A DNA stretch of 64,000 bases from Sabellastarte sp. h YS-2021 (GCA_964017235.1 OZ024935.1:87945052-88009051), one strand, 5' to 3'; positions 20,745 through 33,002 are shown, counted from the stretch's first letter. The notes: generated by a model from the letters alone, not told the origin. Numbers and translations are program-made.

Positions 20745-22560
20745 CATTATAGCATTAGGCCCAAATTTAAGAAACGATCTTTACATATCTGATGGTAAGC
20801 ATTTACTGCACACTCCCATCTGTTCCAATAGACCAGGTCTCAATAAAAACAGATGCTTTGCAGTCAAGGCATGTAATCAGGCCATTATGTTAGATTTATT
20901 TCTGAAAATAAAATACTATTTGTAAAAAGTGACATTTTTCAATGGAAAAATATTTTAAACGGTATATAAGGTCTGTAAGCCCTTCTTTTTGTATGTTATC
21001 ATTATGAGTTGTACTGTACTAAAAACATTTTGAAATATTTTACCAATACTGTCTCTTTAATATGTTGCTCCTATTTGAATGATTTGTAGAGAGTCAGAAT
21101 AATAACACTCTGAATACAGCCCATGTATGTTTTTCTTGCACAATTGGAGGTGTTGCAAAAATAATACTGTTTGTAAGTAATACCAGCTTTTTTTGGTGCT
21201 TCTATGTGTATTGTCCCATGCATGAAAGAGATTTGGTTAAAGCCATAATAAGTTGCGAGGTTTGCAAGAATCAGCCTGATATATGTAACTGAGAAATTCT
21301 ACTTTCAGATTGGTATGATATGTGAAATGTCACTCAGACTTCACTGCAAATAACGTGCATTTTACAAACTGACAATATATACTTGGCTTGCTAGATAAAA
21401 TATGCAAGATTAATATGTACGGAATCATTTATTTTTCTTGTTTTAACTGTCACCTGCGAGTTATCACATGGCATCTGACAGATACCATGTAATCTGTTCT
21501 ACTAATCTCACATAATTAATTTATGAACTCAGTTTTAACTTGACTATTTGGTTAAGGTGCAAGTGAGCGGTATATAGATGCTAATGATGTATGACACTGT
21601 GTATTATACCTAAGATATATATTTTTATGTGCACCACAATCCCTTAGTTACACACCTCTTGAAGGAGAGGGCTGAGGCTATCATAATCAGACCGTTTGTC
21701 TTTCGGTGTTATTTTTGTATGTTAATGAGCTGTACTCAAAATTTATAGATTGGATCTGGGTCATATTTTGACATAAAGTCACTTTACCTTTTCTCAGTCC
21801 TCTTTCATCATGGTTTAGAAAGGGTTCTGGATTACGGATCAAGACTTGATATTTGTGATAATCTGGCAATACCTGTGCCCAAGATTCAGGCACTGATCTA
21901 TTTAAAGTTTATGGATATTTTACTTTCTTTCACATGCAATTTTTCCTCAAATCGGTATGTAGACACTTTGTGGTAATGCAGGATTCTGTCATTTCTATTG
22001 TCGTGAAATGTAAGTAGAGAAATTGTACTTTACAAACTTAGTTTCAGCTACTTTCCATTCCTATTTTTCTATGTAACCATATATACCATCCGGAAGATTT
22101 CATTCAACAAACTGACAGTTTATAGCATCATCAAATATGTTTGGTAATAGCGGAAAATACCTTTGGGTATGTTATTAACCATCACATAACTGACAACAGT
22201 GCTACATATGATAAAATTGATACCCTGTTCAACCTTTCCCATAAGAAGCCCAGATGTGCCCTGGTGACCCTGAATGGGTGTACATAGTTATGCACCATGT
22301 CACATTATTATTTTATGAAAAGTTGGAACAACTGATTTTCAATTGCATGAAAAATTACTCTGAATATCTAAAACTCATTGGAACTCCCAAGGCACAAAAC
22401 CAAAGGGGCGTTTACATACTAATCCAGTAAAGGGTCGAGTCTGCACCTTTTCTTCATATTTTAGAGACCTGTAAATGTTACTTTGCAAGTTTTGATGTTC
22501 AACCAATGTTGTGACATATCCTTTCATAACATAGCCTCAGTGATTTCAATTTCCTTTGTA
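20745..22560. other. No gene seen
   Basis: Some 1.8 kb of AT-rich sequence with no coding signature. The block 21660-21800 (ggagagggctgaggctatca ... gtttgtctttcgg) faintly resembles the start of repeat family R. Confidence 0.4.
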
Positions 22561-22750
22561 GGGGCCATGGTGGTGCAGTGGCAACATACTCCCCTTCCAC
22601 CTCTGAGGTGGGTGGTTTAAACCCCAGACATTATATGGGAAAGTTGATAGTTAAATATTGGCTTTCTGTGCCCACAAAACTACCCGTCGTGATATGACCC
22701 ATACAGTGATCACAGCGATGTAAAACCCCTAAGCAATAAATAAAAAAGAA
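22561..22750 (+). mobile_element. tRNA-derived SINE, diverged copy
   Basis: Starts ggggccatggtggtgcagtgg, has a decayed B box (ggtttaaacccc) and continues with the family body (gtcgtgatatgaccc, gcgatgtaaaacccc) to an aataaataaaaaa tail. Several small deletions make it older than the copies at 18.98 and 38.34 kb. Confidence 0.85.
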
Positions 22751-22985
22751 ATTTCATGTCACAAAATTAGAAATATGGAGAAGTGCAGCCACTTTCATCC
22801 ACTGCCCTGGCTCCTCATTTTGTGAGTCTTTTTTAATTCCAAATGATCTCCTGTTGGAACCTTACATTAACCTTAAACATAAAATTACTTAATTCTGAAA
22901 CCGTGTCATGGTTTAAAATATTTTAAAATATTTGTAAAGAAATCAGCCAAACCCCAACAGTATAAGGTAGTGCACTGTATTAACT

Positions 22986-23980
22986 AGAAGACAGCTTGGT
23001 TCTAAACATTTCAGTAACTTGTTCACCAGCATCAGTGGAGTCAGTTATATACCTCTACACACAATCCAACGTCCAGGTGCCATGGCTTTGGATATTTTGC
23101 AATGCTACATTATTATTAAAAGCAAAGGTGGCACCTAAATGCCGGAAAGTGTGCAATGTAAAGCAAGAGTGGGCCAGGTCTAACCTATCCAGAATTAAAG
23201 AAAAGTGTCTTCTCATCCTACTGTCAGTGAGGGGAATCCAATTTTGAGGATTTTTAACCAGAAAGAGTGGAAGATACACACCTTTGGGCGTGAGACAGTT
23301 TTGATCTGGGTATGGCGGGTATTGTGATCAATTTCACTTGTTTATTGGACTTTATAATTTTACTCCATTTAACAATTATAACTACTTTATCAGTTCGAAA
23401 AATTATTTCCCCCCCTGCTAGATGTTTAAGTGGATAAAATTTCGGGACAGCATGGGAACATAGGTTTGAAATACGTAAAAATGAGTAAAAACTGAGCAAA
23501 TAGGAGCTTTAAAAATCTGCCCCATGTTTGTTTTGTCACACTGTTCTACAATTCTCGTGAGCATTGGGATATCAATGATTTTATTAAGTTTAATTACAAG
23601 GGGAGTTTGTCTCTGTACTGCTTTTAAGTAAAATTTTAATTTTGCATCAGTAAAGCAAGCAACATCCAAGCCACCTAAGAGGAACTGTGTTTTTAATGGC
23701 AGACAGGTAATTCGTCATTTGAGGTTGTTTCACTTTAAGCATTCTAAGGAGCACAAAAGGTTTAACACAGTCACCTGGAAAAGGTCCCAATGCATGAAGA
23801 CCATGAAGGCCACGAGCATTCTAAACAAAGTAGCATAGGCCCTCGTTGTGGAATCAGAAAAAGCATGTGACAACCTGGATGTTGCTCGCCAAGCAAGGTG
23901 TAATTCAAGTGGCCGGGCTTCTGAAAGTAACAAACAACAATAGCAATGAAGCATACTGGTGTTTAAACTCATATAGTCTT
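22986..23980 (-). pseudogene. DIRS-type tyrosine recombinase 2
   Basis: The N-terminal part reads HAFSDSTTRAYATLFRM (23972-23730). The middle part has FYSFLRISNL, with the box-I Arg, and IIVKWSK. The C-terminal part has PLTDSRMRRHF, LHTFRHLGATFAF (HxxR) and QSHGTW. After the last a TAG (23055-23053) interrupts just before the RYI segment that should carry the nucleophile tyrosine, and the frame then runs to about 22986. At least three frame changes occur. Same role as in element 1, and not functional. Confidence 0.85.
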
Positions 23981-24330
23981 ATGAGTATACAAAGCATTTG
24001 ACACAGGGATCCCCACTACAGGATTAACCAGCTGCTGCAATTTGCGAAAGTTATTATTAGTGATAAACCATCGAGATAGAAGGTTAGCCACTTCATTCAG
24101 CTTGCCTGGTACATGAACTACTTTCAAGTCAATGTGTTCCTGAATGAATATGAATATGTTCCTGGCATACTCTGCAAGTACAGGATCACGTGACCTGCCA
24201 CTACTCAGTACACTGACCATGGCCTGGTTGTCACATATAATCTGTACTTTTAAACCTGCCCATTGTCTATGCCACACTTTCAATGCTACTAGAATGTTTC
24301 AACATTCTCAACTACTAGAGCATTTCAAGG
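23969..24330 (-). pseudogene. DIRS-type RNase H 2
   Basis: VQIICDNQAMVSVLSSG followed by HVPGKLNEVANLLSRW gives the typical DIRS RNase H end. It sits in the right order between RT and recombinase on minus. The N-terminal half lies in a degraded stretch toward 24.45 kb. Confidence 0.8.
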
Positions 24331-24447
24331 TAAGCAATGTTAAGTTGCTGGTAAGTTACTGGTAACGGCAATGCATAGACCTGTGAATCACAAATAGCCC
24401 CTAGGCCATGGGAACAGGTATCAAGATGCACAATATTACTAGGAATA

Positions 24448-25400
24448 TTATATACAGAAAAAAGTGTTGAACCAGTTTATATCTTTCTTGAAATCTTCAG
24501 TGATATAGATGGATTTTTTACTAAAATTTTCACGCAATAGAGAGAGCATTCTGTTGAGAAAGAACCTAGCATATTTAATGCACTTAGCAACATACAGTAA
24601 AGATCCTAGCACTGACGGGAGGTCTCTCTTGGTACGGACCATTATTCGACCATTTTTACATAAATCTTTGATGATTGATAATCTCTCAGCAGGTGTAGAC
24701 GCAGAAAAATTCTCAGTATTGACCATTATTCCTAGGTACGTAACTTGAGTAACAGGTGGGACTATTTTTGGTACTAATTGTGAGACCTAATTCCTGCAAG
24801 AAATCTTGCAATCTATCATAGGTTTTGATTATTTTTGACGGCAAAGAGACACACAAAAATCGTCAATATAATTCCAGACTTCATGACCCTCTTGGCTCAT
24901 AATAAACCGTTTGATCCTCTTTGACAACTTTTACCCAATTTCAGAACTTCATCAGTTATATTGTCAATGGAAGGGTATGTAAGTACAAATTTGATATCAA
25001 GACATTTATCTGAAGAAACCCCAGAATTGACAGACTGACCTTGTAGGCCAGCTAAGGTCAATAATGACCCTTCTATGTTCAGAACTAGACTTATCTCGAG
25101 TCATAAATGGACTTACATGGAGATTTGTAATTGGTGGTTCAGTAAAGGATCCAGCTATGGCACCATGTTCAACTTCCTCTTTCAAATAATGTAAACACAT
25201 GATTTGGATATTGAATTGCACTATCATGATTATCATGACAGATACTTCTATTTCACTTAAAATCAAGGAGGGAAGCCATATTCGACATTTCATGACAACT
25301 GCCAATCCCAATAATCAGGCAGATAACTGGCCCAGTTTTTCAGCATTCAATTTTGATTGTACGGGAACTTGAAGTCAGACATGATTGTGTCTACCATCTT
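24448..25400 (-). pseudogene. DIRS-type reverse transcriptase 2, heavily degraded
   Basis: Pieces in three frames line up with DIRS RT: DYWDWQL near 25.36 kb, YLKEEVEHGAIAGSF and VSPFMTRDKSSSEHRRVII (25.19-25.05 kb), then GQSVNSGVSSDKCL and YPSIDNITDEVLKLGK near 24.95 kb. The segment that should contain palm A, motif B and the Asp pair is mostly deleted between about 24.93 and 24.80 kb. The thumb/connection part reads at 24726-24448 (LPSVLGSLLYVAKC). No activity is possible. Confidence 0.75.
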
Positions 25401-25658
25401 TTCTGAGGTTACTATGTAAGTCAATAATGTTCTGACATATGTAATTCTCGTTTCTGTCATATACTCCGCTTTGTAACCCATAAATAGGAATAAAGCTAAA
25501 TAGTGGGGTATTCTAGATTATACATTTTTTATATGCAATGGTATCTCTGGGCATACATATTTTGTCACCCTTCAATGTTGTTTGCAATTCTAAACAGTAC
25601 TTATCATCTGCGTGTCACTGCTGTCAAGTCCTACCCCCGTAACCACCCCTTCGTTGTT
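25401..25658. other. Short spacer, no gene
   Basis: Sequence between the start of the DIRS RT remnant and repeat-R copy 1; it may hold the degraded pol N-terminus of the DIRS element. Confidence 0.35.
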
Positions 25659-27022
25659 AACGCTCGACGATAGGAGAGGGTTATTGTAATCAGTTTGTTT
25701 CTGTCAGTCTGTCTGTCTGTCTGTCTGTGCACCGTTTTGCCCTTATAACTCAAAAACTATACCATCAATCGAGCTCAAATTTGGTGGGTAGATATTTCAT
25801 GGGGTACAGACGGAATCTTCCAAATTTGGTGTAATTTGTTTGAAAATTAAAGTCAGGAGACAGGTTTTTAAATTTTTAATTGGGTATATACAGTGAAACC
25901 TACTTGTCTTCAAAAATCAATATCATGATAGGATTTCCTCCTCATAAATTCTTGCTTCATCAGATATCCTCTGTGGCTGTGAGTGTAATGTGTAGAACTT
26001 GTAATCTCATGGTTGGGGTTCAATACCAGACAATTCTAATTTTTTTTTTTAATTTTTGTTTTTAGGTTTTTTTTAGCAATTTTTTTAAAGGTCTTTTAAA
26101 AAGAAAAGAAAAAAACACAGCATCTAAAATTTTACTGTTCAAAAAAAAACTTTAACCAAGATAAAGTGTTCAACTTGATGGACAATAATAGATCAATTGG
26201 GCATATACAGAGAAATCTGATTTTCTTTATTGCATAAGTAAAAAAATCAATATTTTGCTGTCTGATGATGTCATTACTTAATGATGTCACAATGCAATTG
26301 TCATTGTGAGGTCACAAAACCTAGCTTGTGATACGTGTGATATACTTCTTCTCATTAAATTTATGTCTTGAAATTGACATAAATACAATTGAGAGGGAAG
26401 TGGTGTATTTGTCATGTTTATTTATTTCTGGTTTTTTTTTTGTTTTTTTTTTTTTTTTGTTTGTTTGTTTCAATTTCTTGACAGTCCATCACAAAAATTT
26501 ACCCTGAGTAATTTTGACCAAGAAGTGGCTTTTAACCAATATTTTTACCTCTACCAGGAATTTATGTTTGTTGTGTGCTTTTTTGTCTATTTGTCTGCCT
26601 GTTTTTGGTGTTTAGATTACTCCAGAACTAATGAACAGATCTTTATAAAAAATTTGTGAGTAGGACCTGGTGAAAGGAAGAAATTACTAATTTTTGGGAA
26701 AGACGTGGATCATATTTTGGATACAAAAAAATCATGAATTTTCATGGGTCCCATTTCAATGTATTTTAATGATTTTAGCTTTCTACTTCATATTTCTTCA
26801 AAAGTAATTAATAAATTTTGATGTCAAATTTGAAGTAGGAAGGGACTAGCCATGGGAAGGAGTGATTATAGTTTAGGAAAGATCCAATTAATATATTGGA
26901 TATCAAGAAGCCTCCAGAATTTCTGGAAATGCCACCATGGTGGATGTGTGTTATACTTTATAACACTTGTGAGACTGGTCACATCGAGTCGAGCGTTTTG
27001 CTCTCTCTGAGTGCATCTTGTT
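25659..27022 (+). mobile_element. Repeat family R, copy 1
   Basis: Begins AACGCTCGACGATAGGAGAG and ends gagtcgagcgttttgctctc...gcatcttgtt. The first ten bases are the reverse complement of GTCGAGCGTT, located 25 bases from the other end, so the family has offset terminal inverted repeats. A (gtct)n run, the phrase gcaccgttttgccctta and ggtgggtagatatttca follow the left end. Copies 2 and 3 (34667-41890 and 49082-50968) share both ends. No transposase ORF is seen, so it is non-autonomous. The class is not clear to me. Confidence 0.75.
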
Positions 27023-27157
27023 TGACAATGGCTCATTGCTTGCTACTGTGGAAATACAGATATTCTGGTTACATTGTTTATCAGATTGGTTGATATTCTT
27101 CACCATTTGTGAATTTTGGTGACAGACTGATTGACAGGTGATTTTTAACAAAAAAAA

Positions 27158-27473
27158 AATTTTATTACAAATAATTATTATAATTACTATTATTATTAAT
27201 TTTATATTTTAAATAGATAATATTTTATCTATTGCTGTGACTTTAAAAATTATAATAATACAATAACTACTGTGGGAAAAAATAAAATAATACCAGTCAC
27301 TGTGAAGATTTTGAATACAAATCTATGAGAAGGTCAGAGTAAACTGAATAGATACATAAAACTCACTGGTAAACTGAATAGATACATAAAACTCATTGGT
27401 AAACCTAAATGTCTGGGGGTTATTGTGAAAAAATTGCATAAGTCTTATGTAGACTTATCTATCTATATCTAGG
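27158..27473 (+). repeat. ~315-bp direct repeat, copy A
   Basis: Nearly identical to 28455-28764. Both contain an attattattaatttta run, the doubled phrase gtaaactgaatagatacata and cctaaatgtctgggggttat. They differ by only a handful of bases by eye, so the duplication is recent. Copy A lies just outside the left end of the foldback element; copy B lies inside it. Confidence 0.9.
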
Positions 27474-27520
27474 AGGTTTTTACTTAATTTGTTATGCATT
27501 CTGACTTTCACCACCCTGAA

Positions 27521-28914
27521 GGGAGCTGGACAAATTGGCCCTTTGCTAAATCGGCCCTCGGCAAATCAGCCCCCTAAAAAAGTCGACCCTGGACAAATCG
27601 GCCCCCTAAAAATTTGGCCCTGGACAAATCGGCCCCCAGTTGAAAACTTTTGTAATGAAAACTTATTTATAGACCTGCAAAGAGCATTCGACTGGGTTGA
27701 TAAAGATATTTCTTCAGGATAATAAAAACAGAAAAATAAGGGGTCCTTTTCAACAGAAACTACATGCCCTAATTGAAATGGTGAGAATTTTGGCTAGTTG
27801 TGATTGATACACATCAAAGATAATTGGATGCTGTAATCAATCTCTTTCAACCTATATCCATTACATACTTGTTTATGTAAGAATTATTAAAAGTGCAATT
27901 ATACTAAATGCATAGACTCTGCATATGGGATCATAACTTTTGTGATCTTCTTAAGAACAGCCTATCCATACATAGATCTATTGGTAATTTTTTCTTATAG
28001 TGATATCAGGCTACTTTGGACTTCCAAAGCTGAATGATGATTGGAGAAAATAAGAAGCCGTTTTATAGAGGAAATGTGCCATTTAATTGTAATTAGGCTC
28101 TTACTAATGGGTGGATAAATATGCATGGCTATGTATTAACAATAGAGACAATTGGTTATATGTTGTTTGACTAAGTGTAATTAACACATATAAAAGATGT
28201 CAAGATACTGTAATCAATCCCTTGTAACCTAAGAATTATTAAAAGTGCAATTACATTGCCTGCACAGCCTCTGCTGATGGGATTATAACTTTGGTGATCT
28301 TTGGTATTAGTTTAATATTATTAGTTTATAAAGGGATTACTTGCTAAAATGTTAAACAAACAAACAGTATTAGACATTAAAAGCTGATTGTTCCCTTTGA
28401 TGTCTTATCCCTTTGAATTACATAATAAATCACCAAAATTCATATCTCCACAATTTATTACAAATAATTATTATAATTACTATTATTATTAATTTTATAT
28501 TTTAAATAGATAATATTTTATCTATTGCTGTGACTTTAAAACTTATAATAATACAACAACTACTGTGGGAAAAATAAAATAATACCAGTCACTGTGAAGA
28601 TTTTGAATACAAATCTATGAGAAGGTCAGAGTAAACTGAATAGATACATAAAACTCACTGGTAAACTGAATAGATACATAAAACTCACTGGTAAACCTAA
28701 ATGTCTGGGGGTTATTGTGAAAAAAATGCATAAATCTTATGTAGACTTATCTATCTATATCTGGGGGGGGGGGGCGATTTGACCATATGTTACTTTATAA
28801 GGAGCTGATTTGACCATAAATTATTTTACAGGGGGCCAATTTGACCAGGTAATTTTATTTTGGGGGCCGATTTGACGGGGGCCGATTTGGCAAAGGGCCG
28901 ATTTGTCTATGATT
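27521..28914. mobile_element. Foldback-type element with CAAATCGGCCC ends
   Basis: A 1394-bp element flanked by an exact 9-bp duplication, CACCCTGAA (27512-27520 and 28915-28923). Both ends carry tandem units of the type (g)gacaaatcggcccc in opposite orientation: left 27527-27640, right 28765-28905. Inside are two diverged copies of a ~155-bp block (27795-27950 and 28155-28310) and direct-repeat copy B. A short LINE RT-like phrase (LFIDLQRAFDWVDKD) reads at 27663-27707. Nine-base duplications and repeat-built inverted ends are typical of foldback elements. No transposase is visible. Confidence 0.85.
28455..28764 (+). repeat. ~315-bp direct repeat, copy B
   Basis: Second copy of 27158-27473, placed immediately before the right inverted end of the foldback element. 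A poly-G run starts where copy A continues into unique sequence. Confidence 0.9.
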
Positions 28915-28923
28915 CACCCTGAA

Positions 28924-29485
28924 ACCCCCTGACAGTACAGAAAGCATCAGGGTGATTTACCGTATCAAAATCCAGAGAATCACCTTCATCTTCAAAACTA
29001 TCAACACAATACTGCAAAACGATTGACATGGATGATATCAACACAATCTTGTTCACTAGTATTTACATTATTGTTACCTTACTTTACTACATCACATGTA
29101 CATGACAATTTTTTTAGAAACAATATGTTTCTGTTCACTAGTATCAATACTATTCATTGGATTGACAAAAGTGCCAAAGTGTACATTATTAATTTGACAC
29201 TTTATTCTGCACATACACATTAGATCTGTCATAACCTTTACAGTTTTGCTCTGAATTCGATCAGCTCTACCAGCATTCAAACCAAAAGCACTGTCAACTC
29301 TATTCTCAGAGGGGATTTTAACAACGTCAGAGTACAAAGTACTGGGAGAAGTACTCCTATGTACTGACAACAGTTTGCTAACATACAACTGATTAAATAT
29401 ATATTTCTCGACAAAGTTTGTACTAGATACATATCTAGAACTATATACATCCCTACTTATTTCACCTAGTTTTTTATACTATTCT
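28924..29485. other. No clear gene; possible gag-pol spacer of DIRS 2
   Basis: A 98-codon minus frame at 29092-29388 shows no known motif. The position between gag and the interrupted RT suggests degraded pol leader. Confidence 0.35.
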
Positions 29486-30223
29486 TTAGACTACAAGTCT
29501 TTGCCATGTGCGTTCCATCACAACTTTCACAAACATGTCTGTAAAAAGTACAAGCAGTTTTGTGATGGGAAGGATATTTGCAGTTCCCTTCATAAAAAAG
29601 CGACAATTGACACTATTCCTGGTGCCAGTACTTTTGGCAAAAGTATGTGTGGCAGAAGACTGATTTTGACAAATGTGTTTCTGTGCATGGGCCCTGCGTA
29701 ACTGGTCAATTTTTTTCGGTTTCCAACCATGTAACTCTATTTGCCTCCATATTTGTGGGTAAAATAGAATGGGGCACCTCAGCTGAGTCCAAAAAAAATC
29801 TGAAGCATCCTCCATTAGGTTGCCTGGATAATCGAGCATAAAATCACTACTACTAGCAGACTTTTCTTCCTGGATACACCTAACGAATCCAGATACCCAC
29901 TGTGTGATTGTAAGATCATCATAGGTTGGACGTGTTTTGTGGGCACCAGTCAGTATAAAATTTTGGGGCCAATCTACCAATTTTTGACAGAAATATCCCT
30001 AGAACCACTCCCCTTGGCTTGTGCATATAATCCGTTATTTCACATAACTGATGCAATTGCCATAATATTTCATCAGTACCCGTAATTTCGTTATGAGAAG
30101 ACGGGGGCAATGCGACTTCAGAATCACTAAAAAAAGGACTCACCTGCCTTCAGTTAACACTTTTTTCCCAACTGGTTGAGCATGCTGTGTTAGGCAACTC
30201 GTACAAGGAAACACTGTTGGCAT
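29486..30223 (-). pseudogene. DIRS/Ngaro-type gag with Cys/His finger
   Basis: Start codon at 30223 opens MPTVFPCTSCLTQHAQP, with a CxxC typical of Ngaro gag N-termini. The frame shifts near 30140 into EILWQLHQLCE, and near 29970 into the core (TQWVSGFVRC, MLDYPGNLMEDASDFFW, IDQLRRAHAQKH). It shifts again at a T-run near 29603, after CRFF, into a Cys/His-rich end holding CKY, RHVCESCD and TC. The core and finger correspond to the gag of DIRS element 1 in order and spacing, though not closely in sequence. Single-base breaks show decay. A CAGGTGAGT at the first break looks like a splice donor, but no acceptor that would restore the frame was found. Confidence 0.75.
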
Positions 30224-30320
30224 GATTTGGAATGAATTGAGCAATAAAAATAAGTAAAAATACTAAAATAGACAACAAAAATAGAAACGAGTGTGACGCC
30301 AATTTACAACAAAGGCTGAC

Positions 30321-30327
30321 TTTTATA
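30321..30327 (-). promoter_or_regulatory. TATA box upstream of DIRS gag
   Basis: CCTATAAAAGTC on the minus strand, about 100 bases upstream of the gag ATG. The second foldback element is inserted only 19 bases upstream of it. Confidence 0.5.
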
Positions 30328-31539
30328 GGGAAAACCATTGAGGCATGTAACAACTTATTTTGTATCAACGACTTATTTTGTATTACCTGACTTATTTTGT
30401 ATCAATTTTTGACTTATTTCGTATTACTAACTTATTTTGTGGTAAAATTGCCTTATTTTGTATTACTTGGCCGACTTATTTTGTACCAACAGTTGACTTA
30501 ATATGTTACAAAACGGTGCGCAGAATTTTGGCAAGATTTCAGGGTGATACAAAATAAGTCGATATTACAAAATAAGCTGCTCTATAGACAACTTATTTTG
30601 TATCACTGACTTATTTTGTAGTAATTTCAATTCACCTTTTATAGTGGTTTGTCTCCATCAAAGGATGGACTCAAGGGAATTTAATCCTTACTGTATTCAA
30701 TCTTGTAGTCCATTTACCATTTGCCTGATAGTAATTCTTATTTTCAGCACTGACATTGATACAAAATAAGTTGATAATACAAAATAAGCTGCAATATAGA
30801 CAACTTATATTGTATCACTGGCTGATTTTGTATTATCAGGTTATAATACTCCAAACTGTGTAAGGAATTTTGTTTTTAAAACTGTGTTTAAACTGTGAAC
30901 TCTTTGTTTATTCATTTTTTAATGTTACATTAACACTTTGGCATAGATTACACTAAAACATAGATCATAAGTTAGAAAATACATCCAAATTGTTATAACT
31001 TTAAAATATTTGCCTCTTATTAGCCATTCCATGAAAGACCATGCAATTTTCCTTGGGTGTGTAGCCATTCCTATTGCAAATTCAAGATCCTTGGACATCT
31101 CAAAAATTACAATGGGTGCAATATATCAAAAAAGACATAGCAATCATAATCAATGTGCCAAACTTGACATTATTTTTTCATCCTTTTCATATAATTTTCA
31201 TGATAATTTTGTAGAACGAGGAATTCCTACAATGGTAATTAGCACATAAGAATTGGAAAAATTGTATTTATCCCTGAAATTTTAGTATTGCAAAGTTTTT
31301 GGTTATTAAAATGATACACAGTCATTCTTGTTTTTTCTTCTGATACATAAAAAATGCTAAATGCTAAAAATGGATCAACAGATGTACCACCTTCTCTATA
31401 TTCTATTGAATAATGCTGAGCTGACATGTGATTACCATTTGCCTGTTGTCTATAGAATTGGACATTTTGCAAAACAGTCTTTTGGACATATGTAGCTTTT
31501 ATGCTGTTCAGGTATTGTTGTCACCCAGGTATTGGTGTC

Positions 31540-31880
31540 AGGCTGGGCAGTTAGGCGGTCTCTCGGCTAAGTGGATGGGCTGGCTTCAATAATAACTCAT
31601 CCTTGCTGTATCTCATAAGTCATAAGGGGTAGGATGTTGAATCTTGATAGAGACATTGAGAGACATTGGTTAAGGGGTGTAGGTGTGCAGTATCATAGTA
31701 TGACCTTGATTTAACCTTTGACCGTGCCGTAGTGACTTTGATCTTTAAAATCTAATCCGGCCCATATCTTTTAAACTGTAAGGTGTAGGATGTTGATACT
31801 TGGTAGGGATATTGGTTAGGAAGTATAGGTTAGCAATGTGCAGTGTAACATGTTGGCCTATGAGATTGTCATGGCAATGC
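31540..31880 (+). repeat. ~145-bp tandem repeat of tgacctttgacc type
   Basis: About two units: taggatgttga(a/t)acttg(a/g)tag, then ggtgtgcag and tgaccttgatttaacctttg. The same unit is found in more copies at 35.94-36.65 kb. Confidence 0.75.
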
Positions 31881-31991
31881 TGACCTTATAGTTTTTAAAA
31901 GGTTGTTACTTCACATGAACATTGGCCAGGGGGCAGATGTATTGTTCAACTTCATAGTCTTACATCAATGCTCCCTATAACCTTTACTCTG

Positions 31992-32090
31992 TATCAATCA
32001 ATCAATCAATCTATCAGTTGTCCAAGTGCTTAATCTCCGTATTTACGGATTCTAAGGCACACCATCCAGTTCGTAAGGCATAATGTAATG
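31992..32090 (-). mobile_element. 3' end of a CR1-like LINE
   Basis: The (atca)n run, gttgtccaagtgcttaatct and ggattctaaggcacaccatc are the reverse complement of the 3' end of the CR1-like element at 46.58-46.68 kb, including its ttgattgattga tail. Only this tail piece is present. Confidence 0.75.
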
Positions 32091-33002
32091 TTGAACATGA
32101 ATATAATATTTAGGCAGATGTTTCTTGAGTGTATGAAGTGTACATTTTAACATTTAATTTCATTGAGTTCATTGATTTTCCTAAGGTTGTGGGATCTGGC
32201 CATCTCTGATACTATTTTTTATCTCTGATACTATTGTTTGTTGTAACCAGTTGCAGCATTTTAACCCTTTTATTCTAGTGTTTCTAACCGATAAGCCAAA
32301 TCTGAGCTCTCTATTTGTAAATTTTATCTGACTCAACAAGGGCATTTATACTTCCACAACTATATTCCAGTCCAAGATTTAACACCAAACTCAAGTTCAT
32401 TTACGGATGCAGATATAATTTTCAATATACTACTAACTAGTCTAATTAATTATATCTCTGTGGAATGTCAGTGCTGAAAAAAAGAATTACTATCAGGCAA
32501 ATGGTAAATCAACTACAAGATTGAATCCAATAAGGATTAAATTCCTTTGAGTCCATCCTTTGATATACAAACCACTATAAAAGGTGAATTGAAATTATTA
32601 CAAAATAAGTCAGTGATAGAAATAAGTTGTCTATAGAGCAGCTTATTTTGTATTATCGACTAATTTTGTATCACCCTGAAATCTTGTCAAAATTCTGCGC
32701 ACCGTTTTGTAGCATATTAAGTCAACTGTTGGTACAAAATAAGTCGGCCAAGTAATACAAAATAAGGCAATTTTACCACAAAATAAGTTGGTAATACAAA
32801 ATAAGTCAAAAATTGATACAAAATAAGTCAGGTAATACAAAATAAGTCGTTGATACAAAATAAGTTGTTACAAGGCATAACACCCATAATACAAAGAATT
32901 AGTCTGGTCCCAGAACTGAAGGAGATGTCCACTCTGTGTTCATCCCCAATACAATTCCCTACTTACGTTTTACGAGAATAGAAAATGACCAGAATTGTCT
33001 AT

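Larger units (their letters stand above)
22986..30345 (-). mobile_element. DIRS/Ngaro-type retrotransposon 2, split by nested elements
   Basis: Read on minus, the order is TATA box (30327), gag (30223-29486), interruption, RT (about 25400-24750), RNase H, recombinase (about 23980-22986). The interruption contains repeat-R copy 1 (25659-27022) and a foldback element (27521-28914). Shared strand and correct order suggest one element pulled apart by later insertions. Two separate fragments lying in order by chance remains possible. Confidence 0.65.
30346..32872. mobile_element. Foldback element with long ACTTATTTTGTAT-repeat arms
   Basis: A 2527-bp element flanked by AGGCA on both sides (30341-30345 and 32873-32877). 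The ends are TGTAACAACTTATTTTGTAT and its complement. Arms of about 415 bp (30346-30765 and 32460-32872) are inverted copies with few differences. They begin with many units of cttattttgtat(c/t)a and end with a unique stretch (cactgac / gtcagtg near 30760 and 32467). The interior holds part of the ~145-bp tgacctt repeat (31.54-31.88 kb) and a CR1 3' tail. No transposase was recognised; open frames at 31010-31249 and 31239-31472 are short and unconvincing. Confidence 0.9.

Noticed and set aside
20377..20925. 182-codon plus frame
   Set aside because: It crosses the right end of the hAT-like element and its attttgtcc repeat cluster; coding is unlikely.
26414..26659. 81-codon frame rich in Phe/Leu as a membrane protein
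   Set aside because: It is a T-rich tract inside repeat family R copy 1 and is not kept in copies 2 and 3.
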